Source: Thinopyrum elongatum
Taxonomy: Eukaryota > Streptophyta > Magnoliopsida > Poales > Poaceae
Length of the DNA: 64,000 nucleotides
Reading direction: 5' to 3'
Assembly (NCBI GenBank): GCA_011799875.1
Contig: CM022303.1
Coordinates: 427,357,230 to 427,421,229, forward strand
A model generated the notes under the pieces. It was given only the letters and a program-made list of their open reading frames with translations, was not told the origin of the DNA and ran no database searches. Of this stretch, positions 25,340 through 37,271 are shown one piece after another. The position numbers and the translations under genes were made by a program. The first letter of the stretch is position 1. Each line of letters opens with the position of its first letter.

Positions 25340-26256
25340 TATCATGGTAGAACACGATCACCTATGGGGCCATAGGCCCCTTGTGGTTCGGCAAGGGGCA
25401 GGGGCACGTTGCACAAAGAGCGGAGACCGTAGGGCAGCACAGCAATGGTGATGCGGGTGGTTTTTACCCAGGTTCGGGCCGCTGCGAAGCGTAAAACCTT
25501 ACTCCTACTTTGGTGGATTGGATGGAGGACCGTGATGAACACGTAGTGCTCAAGCCCGGCAAGGCCGCCTCGGGGAGAGTAGCTACATGCGTATATGTGT
25601 ACAAGGGTCCGAATCCTATTCTAGGTCGCCATGGCCCTCCTTTTATAGGCTAAGGGGTTACCAAAGTGGCAAATCAGTCATTATACACTGATTAGATAGC
25701 CAACAGCGCTATCATACCTAACTCTGGCAGTTAGGACAAAGTGCATTAAATGCACTGCTAGGTGTCACGCTAAGGATTAAACCCGGCAAGCCTGCCACGC
25801 CACTCAACCACCATCTTGTCTGTCTGCATGACACGACTCTGGATGGGTGTCATGCAGGGTGGATCTTCTTCCCAAATGGCTGCCACACGTGCCAAATGAC
25901 AGCCACTTATTCACTTGGGGGCTCGACACCACAATGATAAGTGACTTGAGTCACTGTGCGGTGGAGCGGTGGTGCCTTGGCGGGGCAATCCGCCCTCGGC
26001 ATCCCCGGCAAGCCTACCGGAGAAGTCTTGAGACTTGTCTGCGGTGTAGCCTCGACCTGACCGGGCTCGCCTGCCCGGTAAGGGAGGTTTTTCCTTAGTG
26101 ATATCTTGCTCCCTTGGCTTGTCTTGGTCTTCTTGATCCGCCCTTTGATTCCTCAAAGAGCTATCTCTTTGGCTTGGTCTTGTCTTGTTGCCGCAGCCTT
26201 GCCCCTCGCGTCTGTCTACAGTCCGGGCAACATACGCCAAGGTTTGTTGTACCGAC
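25340..26256 (-). repeat. 5' LTR of element D, 917 bp
   Basis: On the plus strand it starts TATCATGG and ends TACCGACA. A minus-strand TATA box (CCTATAAAAGGAG) is at about 25637-25649. Similarity to 21039-21940 (inverted) and to 63107-63844 (same orientation) is evident around the TATA box and the ACCCAGGTTCGGGCC block. Confidence 0.85.
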
Positions 26257-26402
26257 AAAAACAAATGGTTTGATCGATTACATGAACAAACAACACAAAG
26301 GTTATTCAACGATGGCAAAAACATGTCACCTATGATTTACAAAGTTGGAATTTAATTTGTTTTTTCCTTCAGGACCTTAACAATGCGGTCAGTCTCAGCT
26401 TG

Positions 26403-27324
26403 TTACGTTATGAAATCCACCAAATATTTAATGGTTGTCTTGAGTACTGCTTGTGATTGTGCTGTTTGCTTCCTCAACATGTCAACTTCATCTCTAAGTG
26501 CAGAATCTCTTTCTACAAATAGTTTAGCCTCTAGAGCATCAGCAGTTGGCAATTCATGATGCACGATTGGGCCGGTGCCACTACTGCGGGATGATACAAC
26601 ATCCATGGGGACCTCGCTCTTTGATCTTGAGCTAACCTGTTTTGCCATTAAAGTTCCGATTGGATTCGGATAAGTTGAAGTTAGCAAACCATCTCAACTT
26701 GGAGTTAGAACAGCAACCCAGTTAAACAAACAAGGAAGTAAAGAGTTTCGATTGGATGCTAAAAAGTAGTTATTAACATCATGACAACCGGCTGCAGCAG
26801 CAAAGCAGTTAAACAAACAAGTTTTGCAAAAGGTACCTGTTGTGGCATTGGAGTTTCTCTTGGACCCTGAAAAGTTGAGTAGACAGTAACTTGATTAGAG
26901 CAACAAGTTACAGCAGCAAACCTGTTACACAAATATATTTTTGAAAATGTACCTGCTCTGCAATTGGACTTCCAATTGGATCCTGAAAAGTTGAAGTTGG
27001 TAAGATGATTACTAGACCAAGTTACAGCAGCAAACCTATCACTCAAATATATTTTTAAAAATGTACCTGCTGTGCAATTGGACTTCCAATTGGATCCTGA
27101 AAAGTTGAAGTTGGTAAGATGATTGCAGCAACAAGTTACAGCAGCAAACCTGTTACACAAATAAAATTTTGAAAATGTACCTGCTGTGCAATTGTACTTC
27201 CAATTGGATCCTGAAAAGTTGAAGTTGGTAAGATGATTACAGCAACAAGTTACAACAGCAAACCAGGTAAACAAGGAAGTTTTTGAAAACATACGTGTTG
27301 TGCCATCAGAGTTTCAGTTGGATC
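26403..27324 (-). pseudogene. 3' end of an unrecognised minus-strand gene: mini-exon array and coiled-coil last exon
   Basis: Six 30-nt units lie at 27295-27324, 27181-27210, 27067-27096, 26953-26982, 26837-26866 and 26637-26666. Each encodes a variant of D-P-I-G-S-P-I-A-Q-Q. The first five are preceded by AG (four by TTTTCAG or TCAG, the first by GCAG) and followed by GT, as expected for exons. The first four spacings are 114, 114, 114 and 116 bp. The sixth continues without needing its GT into an open stretch ending at TAA 26403-26405. That stretch has a charged, heptad-like region (L-E-A-K-L-F-V-E-R-D-S-A-L-R-D-E-V-D-M-L) typical of a coiled coil. The acceptor of the sixth unit reads CCG, not CAG, so this copy may be damaged. 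I do not recognise the gene; a transposon-encoded protein (CACTA-type genes often end in coiled coils) is possible but unproven. Confidence 0.55.
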
Positions 27325-27329
27325 CTGCA

Positions 27330-30185
27330 AACTTGAATGTTATCAATCATAAATAAAGTGTTGCAAGAGCCATGAGAAACTAACATCAAACTAGTAAAAC
27401 TAACCAGTTTTGGCAACGTATTTAATTACACATGAACTAGTAAAACTAACAAGTTCTTGGCAACGTATTAAAGTAACAAGTCAGTACCGTTTACCAGCAA
27501 CACAGACATCTGTAAATTTCTTTGATGTAAGCAAAATGATTCTGACACATATATATAAGTTAAAAGACGTTGTCCCTCATATAAACCTGACAGTTGTCTG
27601 TCTATGAACATGCAAACATTACTAGTGCTACAAGTCATAATAGCAAACCATTTAAATAAACAGGGTATCAGAACGTAAATTACACATGAATTTTGCCGCA
27701 CCCTAGAAGTACATATGACCAGCTATCTACGTGCTTAAGTAGCTATTTAAGTTCAGGCAAACAGGTAATTCTATAAACAGTAAGTATCAAACACATAGAT
27801 AGGCGCAATCTATAATAGGATTAACATGCTATGGCATTATGTAATTAGTAGCAAACTAAATTAAGCCAAGCAAGGTAATTGAACAATTTTGCAATCAGTG
27901 GCTAACTAAAATTCCGAGAAGCAGGAAACTGAAGTTACGCTAGCTCTTAGTACAGGCACTCTGCAACTTCTTTTTCGCTTACAAGGTTCTATGAAGGAGT
28001 CCATGGCATCAATTGCTTGGATACACAGTCCCAATACTTCTTTGTTCCCACACGGCATTGGTAAGTCGAATGGTTAATCTGATACGATGGTGCATCCTTG
28101 ATATGTTATATGAGGACGGGTTGTCAGACTAGTTGTGGCAACACACATCAAACTGGCTTTTACTGTATATTTCATGCGATTACATTTGGCATACTGAGAT
28201 CTAAGCAATCTACAATAGGATGAAAAGACTGGCATCCTTCACATTATTAGCGAGCTCAGTTCATAGAAACAAGCAATTCAACCATTCTATGGGTAAATCA
28301 AAAGCGCCGCTGGAATATTTTTCACTACCCCAATCATACACGCAAAAATGGCGGTGCAACCGTAGGGGCTGGTATGGGCGGAAGCCTCGGGAGGCTGGAA
28401 AGTGCGCACCTAGTTTGAGTCGTCAAGGTTGGCACAGGCTAGTTTTGTTCATCCCAGTGCACGAGTAGGCAATGTAAAACATGAAGAAAAATGTTCCAAT
28501 CTGGATGGGCCAATAACGTAAGTGCAAGGCAGGCCCTATAGCAGGCTCGCGGCCCAAACGAGAGCCTCCCATATCGATCGACAGCTGGAAAAATCCCCAA
28601 TTCGTTCGCTCCGTCCTCCAGTCTGGTTCGCTGCTAACCTAGCCGCCGCTGGACAGACCGACAGGGCTCTTCCTCGCACCCTCATTGGACGTGGTCACTG
28701 GGTTTCAAGAGAATGGAAGGATAAGAAGATGAAGATCCAACCCTGGGTGTAGCCTGCGTGGGAGGCAGCGGCGGCAGCACGGGCATGGCATCGAGCTTGC
28801 GCAAACGAACGAGCAGGTACATCACATCCCTGATTAAATCTAATTCAACTATCCAATTTTGGGCCAATAGTTAAACCTGATGGTGTTGTAAAACTGCTTG
28901 TATGTAGGGAATCTGTAAGAAAATGAAACCAATTTCTGCTAATTTTATAACTCCGCCAATCAATACTGAACTGACTGAACCTGATGTGTCTAATCAAGTT
29001 TCCGGTGCGAACATACAGGCTCGTGTTGTTCTTGAGCCTGAAGTGTCTAATGAACAGATTGCCAATGAAGGATTTGATGCAAACATTTTACATGCTCCTG
29101 CTGATGAGCATATAGTGTCTAATGAGGGATCTAATGCGAGCATTTTGTAAGCTCCCATTGAAGGATTTCTATGCCCCTATATAGTGTGTGAATAACTTTG
29201 AAAGATGGTCGTTGGATGAAGCCAATCCGATGGTGCATATATGGCAAATCCGAGCACTATTGGCTGTTGGATATCATCTACATTCCACCAGATTCTACCA
29301 CATGTACCATCTTGAAGACTCCATGGTTGAACTTAGGCATAATGCACAAACCTCAAAACACAAACACTTCTCCTTTGTTCTAGAATCTTCTGTATCATAA
29401 TTGCCCAAACTTTTTTTTCTAAATGAATTGCCATTATTTGTTTTTACTTTATGCTTTACAATGCATAATCCCATGAATCTTAACTTTTTATATACTAATA
29501 ATTTTTGAATGAGATGAACTATAAGAACTAAACGAACATCTACATAATGCATATATGACTCAAAGCTTACATGCTATAGTGTGGTAGTTATTCATAATTT
29601 GGTAGCCAAATCTCATGCGTGCAATGCATGTGTACCTTACTTGTAGTGTCTATTGATGATCTCCTATGTTGAGAGAGAGATAGAGATTTGTAGGAATTGA
29701 TGACAAGCAAATTGTAGTACATTTTCATGGCTTGAGGAAATGTCGAGGCCATCTAGCACAACGTCCCCGTATTATGACAACCTAGCATAAATACTTTTCT
29801 AATCTGTTGTTTGAAACTATTGGCGTACTTGTGCAAGATAGATATATTGATATGTAGTTTGCGCCCTGGTTATAGGTGCAACTAGACTTGGATATTTTTG
29901 GCAAGAGAACGAATAATTCAAGAAGGTACAGTCCATGTTAGTAGTCCTTGTACACCATGTTGTATTTTGTGTTTTTTTGTGCTTACATCATCTAGTGTTT
30001 TATAATCTGGAACTACTTTGGATCATTATCTGGTTTTCAAAGTGCATGTAGCTTCACATTTCTCAAGTTATGTTGATTTTCGGAGTGCAAGTGCCTTCGT
30101 ATTTTTTAAGTTAAATTTTTGCCCATGGTAACTTGAATTCATGGATCCGCCACCGCACAAAAATCCTACACGTAGGCCAGTACGA
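27330..30185 (-). other. AT-rich region with one exon-like copy (about 27950-28075)
   Basis: Mostly AT-rich without recognisable genes. A minus-strand segment at about 27950-28075 encodes an I-Q-A-I-D-A-M-D...C-K-R-K-R-S-C peptide and resembles the segment at 30190-30340. It ends in GCTAGCGTAACT, near a splice donor. On the plus strand at 28924-29149 there is a 75-codon frame with internal repeats. I cannot assign either. Confidence 0.35.
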
Positions 30186-30189
30186 ATTA

Positions 30190-30345
30190 AATGAAATGCA
30201 GGGACTTACGCTAGCTCATTGTACAGGCTCATTGCAGCTCTGCTTGCGCTTGGGATGTTCCATGTACAAGTCCATGTTACCACTTGCTTGGATGTGTACG
30301 CCTTGTGCTCCTTGCATCCCCCTCTGCATTTTTGGCACGGCGAAT
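30190..30345 (-). pseudogene. Exon-like segment related to 27950-28075
   Basis: The minus strand encodes V-H-I-Q-A-S-G-N-M-D-L-Y-M-E-H-P-K-R-K-Q-S-C, then a stop, and ends in GCTAGC followed by GTAAGT, a consensus splice donor. The copy near 28 kb shares the C-A-T-C-C-A-A-G-C-A-A start and the GAGCTAGCGTAA end. The basic KRK-x-SC patch could be a nuclear signal. Probably exons of the gene whose 3' end is at 26.4 kb. Confidence 0.35.
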
Positions 30346-30649
30346 GGTGGATCAAATGAGAGGAATCGACCTTGCTATGGTACCAGAGCACAGGTACTTA
30401 TAAGGTTATACCGGAGTGCAGGATGTGTACCAGATCCCGTAGCGCCGTCATGCTTCGCTAAAAAAATGGTTTTGCTTGTTTCAGACGATATCTCCAGAAG
30501 AAATAAGAGTTAAAGTCAGAGTTGCATAGGCGTGTAAGCTAAGAGAGTAGTAAAAGGATATCCAAACATCATCGAAATAGTGCACATGGGAGTGATATGT
30601 GGATTCCTAGTTTGGGCCGGCGTTTGGGCATGCTCGCCTAGAGTGCAGG

Positions 30650-31160
30650 TCACTTCAGAGCCGTTGAGGGTGATGCGCTAGCGTTGGCTGGCAACGTACA
30701 GATGCAGATCATGAGCGGCAGCGGAGCGCTACGATGCGGTGGACGAGGCCGTTGGTGAAGCACCAATGGCCTCGGGGGGTGGAGGTGCAACGATGTGCTC
30801 GGTGAAGTAGCCCCGGTGAGGTGGGAGACGACGTCAGTGAAGCGCACCTGATGTGGTGGAAGTTGGTGTCTGTGAGGCACGTCGGCTGTGGCGGCTGACA
30901 TTGTCGGTGGACCACCCAGTGCGATGGACAAGGGCGTAGATGAGGTAGCTCTGATGCGGTGGTGAAGCGCGACCGTAGTCTTCGTCGTCGTCGTCCAGCA
31001 CAGAGGTGGTGAAAGAGACGAGACGAGGGGCGATTCGAATTTTTCTTGGGTTGGCGGAGAATTAGGGATTTGAGCGCTCTGGGCGCGCAAGGGGACAGTG
31101 GAGAAGTGAGATTTTGTAGGGCTGGAATTGGGACCGCCAGATATTTCAATCCAAAACGTG
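30650..31160 (-). other. Possible 5' exon of an unrecognised minus-strand gene
   Basis: GC-rich on the minus strand, Ser/Thr/Pro/His-rich in translation, and preceded by a pyrimidine-rich, leader-like stretch. A start at ATG near 30903 gives MSAATADVPHRHQLPPHQ, ending at CAG before GTGCGC, a possible donor. The frame is open on to 30650 but low-complexity. It is included only because it lies upstream of the other exon-like pieces on the same strand. Confidence 0.25.
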
Positions 31161-31559
31161 GAAACTCGAACTTTTTTTGTCGTCATTCTTTTTTTGGGGG
31201 GGCAGGGGGAGGGAGGGAGGGGGTGAGTGCTAGCGTCCGTACGACACATGCGACCAGCACGACACGACTCTGGTCTGCCTGGTGCGCCTACATTTGTGAA
31301 TGCAAACGAATCTTCTTTCATTGGCAAACGAATCTGGATGTATTATCATGCCCGTGTTTTCCTTGCAAATAATTAGTCCTTCAAAACAAGATACTATAAA
31401 TTAATTAATGAGGAGTTCTTTGAATTAGATTGTGTTTGTCACATAGTGATCTCCAATTCTAACGTGGATTTCACATTTCACGGTATCCACGCTACTTTTT
31501 TAATACAAATTCATATGTATAAGATGAACATCATGGTAGTGAGAAAACTTTTTATGGAT

Positions 31560-32411
31560 TCAAGCATCTGACCACACACATACAAATTGGTTTCTGGCAC
31601 ATGTTCATTCTTTCTCTCTTTCGCTGCATCTTTTGATCTCTAACTCTCTCAACTACACAACCCCCCTTTTCCACTCTGTTAACAAATGTATCTCTCTCAC
31701 ACACCCTCCATTGCACTCCATGCCAAGCTCTCTCTCTCTCCCTCCCACCCTCTCTTGCTAGATACATGCGCTGCCTATCTAGACCCCCCCTCTCATGCGC
31801 ACGCTTGCACATTGTCTATCTAGGTCACTCTCTCGAAACCGTCTCACTCTTTCTTCCGCACGACGGCCCACACTCGCTCAATCTCTCTCTCTTTATCTAA
31901 GTCTCGATTAACCTTGCTTTCTCTCTCACACAAATGATATATCTCCTTGTTCGGGCCTCGATCGACACACTCTATACTCCCTCATGCAAATTGTCTATCT
32001 AGGTCAGAATCTCGAAGCCGCCCCACTCTTTCGACCTCATGGCGGCCAAGCTCGCTCAATCTCTCTCTCTCTCTCTCTCTGTGTGTCTTTATGTATGTAT
32101 CGATTGACCTCGCTCTTTCTCACACACAAACGATATATCTCCATGTTTGGTCCCAATTCGACATATTCATATTGTATAGTCTCTCATGCACATTGTCTAT
32201 CTAGGTCACTCTCTCCAACCCGTGTCACTCTTTCGATCGCATGACGACCCACACTCACTTAATCTCTCTCTTTTTAACTATGTATCGATTGACCTTGCTT
32301 CCTCCCACGCACTAATGGTATATCTACCTGTTTGTGATTGGATCATCTCTCAAGCTCTCTCTTACAGCCCTCACCCTTCCCAAAGGCTCAATCGGACAAT
32401 ATCTCTCCAGA

Positions 32412-32451
<40 letters not shown>

Positions 32452-32545
32452 TTTCAACGAATGTCGGGCCACACTCACTTTGTCTCTCTATCTATCTATG
32501 TCTCGATTGACCTAGCTTTCTCACGCCGTCTCTTCCACACATTGA
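31560..32545. repeat. Pyrimidine-rich degenerate tandem repeat with a TA microsatellite
   Basis: ATTGTCTATCTAGGTCA recurs at 31811, 31990 and 32192 (spacings 179 and 202). Each is followed by CACTCTTTC, a CTCTCT run, a TCGATT(G/A)ACCT block and an ATATCT block; a fourth partial copy ends near 32530. A (TA)n run lies at 32417-32450. Confidence 0.8.
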
Positions 32546-32828
32546 AGCTACCTCTACATCCCTCGCAAAACCTGAGCTATTTACATTGTGAGGGGGGCTC
32601 CAACCTTGGATTAATTTGTGAAGGAATTTATTCCGGTGGGTTTAGATTATATTTTCATAGCATTCGACCCACAACTACTCCAAACACCGTTGCAACCCCC
32701 GCCCCTCCCCCAATTGATTTCCCTGTGGCTCGGTCACCGCTCTCTTGGACGCCCTTTCTCACCTTCCATGTCGCACCATGGTATTTTTGCAAAAAACTCC
32801 GTTGTTTTATTTAATTATTACAAATAAG

Positions 32829-32945
32829 CTACAAACTACACACTAGGGGTCCACCTGTAATGGAACAAATTTTGACCCAGAAATTAAAGTGCTACAAACT
32901 ACACACCGAGGGGCCCACATGTCATGGAACAAATTTGGACCCATA
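32829..32945. repeat. 63-bp tandem duplication
   Basis: CTACAAACTACACAC starts at 32829 and again at 32892, each followed by a similar GGGG(T/C)CCAC and GGAACAAATTTTG/GGACCC stretch. Confidence 0.7.
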
Positions 32946-33265
32946 TATAAATTAAAAATGAAAAAGGATGAGGATCGAACATGCGACCAGGGCCTTCAAA
33001 CCGTGCGTCAATAGGCAACATAGTAGCAACGTGTGTTGTACTCCCCTTTGTTGATATAATGTTTTAATATCACCACAGCCTATTTAATGGATAACATGTT
33101 TTTATATTAATTTTAGTACATTAGTGGGACCGGCTCGTGAGCATGTACTATTCGCCTTCGCTTACTGGTTGGTTCCATGTCTGCTCTCTCTATCTCCTCT
33201 CCCTCTACGTTTAGACGCACGGGCAAACACGAAGAACGCGCGGGCGGTGTTGCCGTTGACCATAT

Positions 33266-34391
33266 TGATACGTCTCCAATGTATCTATAATTTTTCATTG
33301 TTCCATGCTATTATATTATCTGTACTGGATGGTTTATATGCATTAATGTGCTATTTTATATTATTTTTGGGTCTAACTTATTAACCTAGAGCCCAGTGTC
33401 AGTTTTTGTTTTTTCCTTGTTTTTGAGTTTTACATAAAAGGAATACCAAATGGAGTCCAAACGGAATAAAACTTTCGCGGTGATTTTTCTTGGACAAGAA
33501 GACACCCAGAAAACTTGGGGAGAGGGCCCGAAGTGTCCCGAGGACTCCACAAGCCCTCAGGGCGTGCCCTAGGGGGCATCCCCTGGCTTGTGGGCCCATC
33601 GGGAGTCCACCGACCTCCGTCTGAGCTCTATAAATCCTAAAATATTCCATAACCACCAGAAGCGTCCACCAAAATACTTTTCCACCGCCGGAAGCCTTTG
33701 TTTCCGCGAGATCCCATCTTGGGGCCTTTTCCGGCACCCTACCGGTGGGGGATTCAATCATGGAGGGCATCTACATCAAATCTATTGCCCTTCCGATGAA
33801 GCGTGAGTAGTTTACCACAGACCTACGGGTCCATAGCTAGTAGCTAGATGGCTTTTTCTCTCTCTTTCATCTTCAATACAATGTTCTCTTTGATATTCTT
33901 GGAGTTCTATCCGATGTAATATTCTTTTGTGGTGTGTTTGTCGAGATCCGATGAATTGTGGATTTATGATCAGATTATCTATGAATATTATTTGGGTCTC
34001 TTCTGAATCTTATATGCATGATTTGATATCTTTGTATTTCTCTTCGAATTATCGGTTTGGTTTGGCCAACTAGATTGGTATTTCTTGCAATGGGAGAGGT
34101 GCTCAGTTTTGGGTTCAATCTTGCGGTGTCCTCACTAGTGACAAAGTAGGGGTAGCGAGGCACGTATTGTATTGTTGCCATCAAGGGTAAAAAGATGGGG
34201 TTTTCATCATATTGCTTGAGTTTATCCCTCTACATCATGTCATCTTACTTAAGGCGTTACTCCGTTCTTATGAACTTAATACTCTAGATGTTTGCTGGAT
34301 AGCGGTCGATGTGTGCAGTAATAGTAGTAGTTGCCGGCAGGAGTCGGTCTACTTGACACGGACGTGATTCCTATATTCATAATCATTGCCT
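33266..34391 (+). repeat. Truncated Sabrina/WHAM-like LTR
   Basis: It starts TGATACGTCTCCAATGTATC and follows the LTR of element F through the CTCTATAAAT TATA box (near 33625) to AATCATTGCCT. It then switches abruptly to unrelated sequence, so about 0.45 kb of the 3' end is missing. Its orientation (plus) is opposite to element H, so the two are not partners. Confidence 0.8.
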
Positions 34392-34592
34392 ATGAAACTA
34401 GTCCCAAATTGAGGAAGTAGATATCCCACGTGTCGCTCTAGGCTCCTCCTCTAGGCTCCTCTTCTAGGTTCCCACCTAGGCGACCTTGCGCCGGTGGGCA
34501 CTCCGGCCCCGGCGGCCACCCCTCCCGCCGGTGACCACTCCGGTCCAGGCGGCCACCCTTCCACTTCACTAGTGGCCAACGGCTTTTAGCAG

Positions 34593-37271
34593 TTGTTCAC
34601 GCTTGTATCGTGTCAACGCCAAGTCATTGCGCCATTTGCTCTCAAGTTTGGCCGAGGTAAGGAATTCCAAGCAGAGGTGAGAAGCAAGTTTGATCATCCA
34701 GTGGTCTTCTCCCATGGATTCAGACAGCGAGAATTCATCTTGGTGGTTTCCTTCATTCGAGCATCCTTCAAGCTGGATTCGTATATGGTTAGTACTACTC
34801 TTCGTGCTACTTTTGGTGGCTATGCACAAGGTTTTCGTGTCTCCCACCTCAAAGATTGTTCTTTCAAGTTTTCGGTAGCATCAAAAGCTATCGGTTTCCA
34901 GATCTACAATGTTGGTAGGGTAACAGAACAACACTTTGATATTGTGTTCAACCTCTGGGGTAGTGGCGGCCGCAATTGGCATAGAGAAGAAATTGCTTTC
35001 TACAAAGAGGAAGATGCACAATGGACCTTGGTGGGTAGGCATGGTAGACCCATCATGGCCGCCAGCGATCGCCGGCCGGCTTCTTTGCCGTTGAACAACG
35101 GTAGCTCGGTCTTTGAGCGTCTTTCTAGGGCCATTAATTGTGAGAGGGATCAGGGCGCTCACGACAATAATTCTGGTCGTCATGTGTTAGTTATTGCGCC
35201 CGAAACGGTCAGCCCACGCGTTAATTCTCATGATGACGTGGGCGCATCGAGGCGGGAACTGGTCTGTTTCTCGTGTGGAAACAGGGCCACTTTGCTCAGT
35301 TTTGTACCAAGCCAAGACTCACTGGGCTCTGGCATTTCTTCTGTTTTGATAGTTTCAAAAGCCCACCTTCGGAGGCTTGGGCTCCGGGGGAAGTAGAGAG
35401 TTGGTTTCAGCCCACTGGAGTGACGTTGGATGTTAGGAAGGCCACATCTTTCAAGGAGCTAGTGTCGGGGTTTTTTGCTAATTTTCAGCCCAGACCGCCA
35501 CATCTAGGCGGACTCCTCGCATTCTGCTCCTTCCTCGTCTTGCTCGCCACCTCACTCCCACCAAACATCAACGATGGAGGACGACGCACGAATGGCCAAC
35601 ATCCCCATCGATCCGGCCCTGTTCGAACCAAACGGGTTTCAGATTCAACACATTGAGGGAAGGAATGAGGTGGCCAGGGTGATTCTTCCTCGTCGTCAGA
35701 GGCAACATGAGGACTGGGCGATTGCAACAATCCAGCCGCTGCCAGATGAGGTACATTTCCAAAATGTTCAAGAAGTTCTAAAAGAGAATTTTTAGTTAGA
35801 TCCGCAAGTGGGTGTTCTTGATATCCAGCCATGCCCTTTCGGAGAGGCCTATGTACACTTTGCTCATGTCAGGGATAGGGACAGGCTTGTGAGACAGAGC
35901 CCTCATGTTTTTGGCGATATTTTTATTACTTTTGTGAAACATGATGAAGGAAGAAATTGGAGGAGAGTGCATTTCAATAGGGTTGTGTGGCTGCTCTTTG
36001 TTGGAGTTCCTTTTGATCACTGCAATTCTGAGGATGTAGCTACTGCAATTTCAAAGTGGGGCAAGATTATTAGTTGGGAAAAGGAAGAGGCTAGGAAACG
36101 GAAATTCTTAGTTAAAGCCAGAGTGACATATCTCATTAACATCCCCAAGAGCATCAGATGGTCAGAAGGGGAAAACTTTGAAGGAGAATCATGGACTTGC
36201 TCTATGGAAGTTCTTCTAGAAAATATGTTGGGGGGTGGTCCTGCAGATGAGGATCCTAACCCGCCTCCACATGTTGATCCACACCCAGTCCCACAGAATG
36301 CAAATGACTTCCCTGGTTTCCATCTCCCTCCCAATCAACTGGAGCAGAATAATGAGGATGATGAGGAGTGGGATCAATGGGAAGAAAATCATTGGGCTTT
36401 CCCTCAACCTGCTAATAACCAGCCTGCTATAGAGAACCAAGTTGCGATAAACCTGGGAGGAGAAGAGGGCATCCCAAACAATAGTATAACTACCACAGAT
36501 TCACTCTCTGAAGGAGACTTCTCTAACAACTTAGTTATGGCTGCAGCACAGAGTAATGGTGAGGTGAACCAGATAGCTATGCAGCAACCTGCTCAGGCCA
36601 TTGGTTTTGGTATTGGTCTTCAGAACATTCTTTTAGCTTATCCACCTGACTATGAAGAAACAGGCCCCAACATTGATCCTCTTGAAAATGATGCCATTCA
36701 GGAAGCTGCAGCCCAGGATAACTGTTTCTGATGAAGCACCTATTGTTCATAATGCTGCAACAACTCAGGTGGCCCTTGATAATACTTCAGTGCCAGTAGA
36801 CAATGCCCTTGGCAGACATGAGGAGTCTGCACCTATTACTGTTGCTCAGATAGAAGAGGGACTAGCTAAGGTGAATGCAAACTGTTCTTTGGCACCAGGG
36901 CAAAGCTCAAAACCAATCATGGAAGGACAGGCTCTTCCCACTTCTGGAGCACCTATCATGCAAAAAGGTATGAACTCTAGATCTGAAGGTGATCATCTCT
37001 TCAACTTACATGAAATTGCTCAAAGTCATGCACTTCCCATTATTGATGGATCTCACTTGATTTCTGAAGAAGGATTGGACTTATGGGTGAAACACTTTGC
37101 AACATCTAAACAAAACACTGGAAACAATTTTGAGGCTGCTATTCTAGTAAGTTGGTTTAATTTCATTATCCATCTGCTACTTACACCTGATAAATTTGAA
37201 TGGACACCACATTTGTTGAAGTCACATTTCTGGCAAATTCTCACATCAAACTGTGGCGTAGAAGAGTGTTT
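34593..37271 (+). pseudogene. DUF4283/zinc-knuckle retroelement gene, decayed
   Basis: An N-terminal domain (about 34720-35060) has the pattern R-A-S-F-K-L then F-S-V-A-S-K-A-I-G-F and W-H-R-E-E-I, resembling DUF4283, found in ORF1-like proteins of plant LINEs. A CCHC knuckle, CFSCG with (K)QGHFAQFC one frame away, lies at 35259-35310; a single-base loss separates the halves. After about 35574 the frame reopens, has a TAG at 35793-35795, and continues to 36731 with VVWLLFVGVPFDH and acidic Asn/Gln-rich parts. A further frame shift near 36715 leads to V-S-W-F-N-F-I near 37150. It ends abruptly in element H's interior. I assign it to a LINE-type or related ORF1; no endonuclease or reverse transcriptase is attached. 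Confidence 0.5.

Larger units (their letters stand above)
21941..26256 (-). mobile_element. Element D: Tat-lineage Ty3/Gypsy retrotransposon, 5' half
   Basis: Minus-strand order from the right: LTR (25340-26256), primer site (about 25313-25338, GGCGCACCAGGTAGGGG), gag, protease and the start of reverse transcriptase. The coding sequence stops at 21941, where element A is inserted; the remainder is presumably left of A, B and C. The LTR is related to A's and K's. Confidence 0.8.

Noticed and set aside
21039..26256. A's LTR and D's LTR as the two ends of one element
   Set aside because: They are inverted relative to each other, and D's coding sequence is cut mid-gene at A's LTR. Two elements explain this better.
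32960..33010. tRNA-like GGATCGAACATGCGACC stretch
   Set aside because: It resembles a T-arm on the opposite strand, but I could not build acceptor and anticodon stems around it.
26257..33265. The whole stretch as a CACTA transposon
   Set aside because: The coiled-coil exon would fit, but I found no CACTA terminal inverted repeats or 3-bp target duplication.
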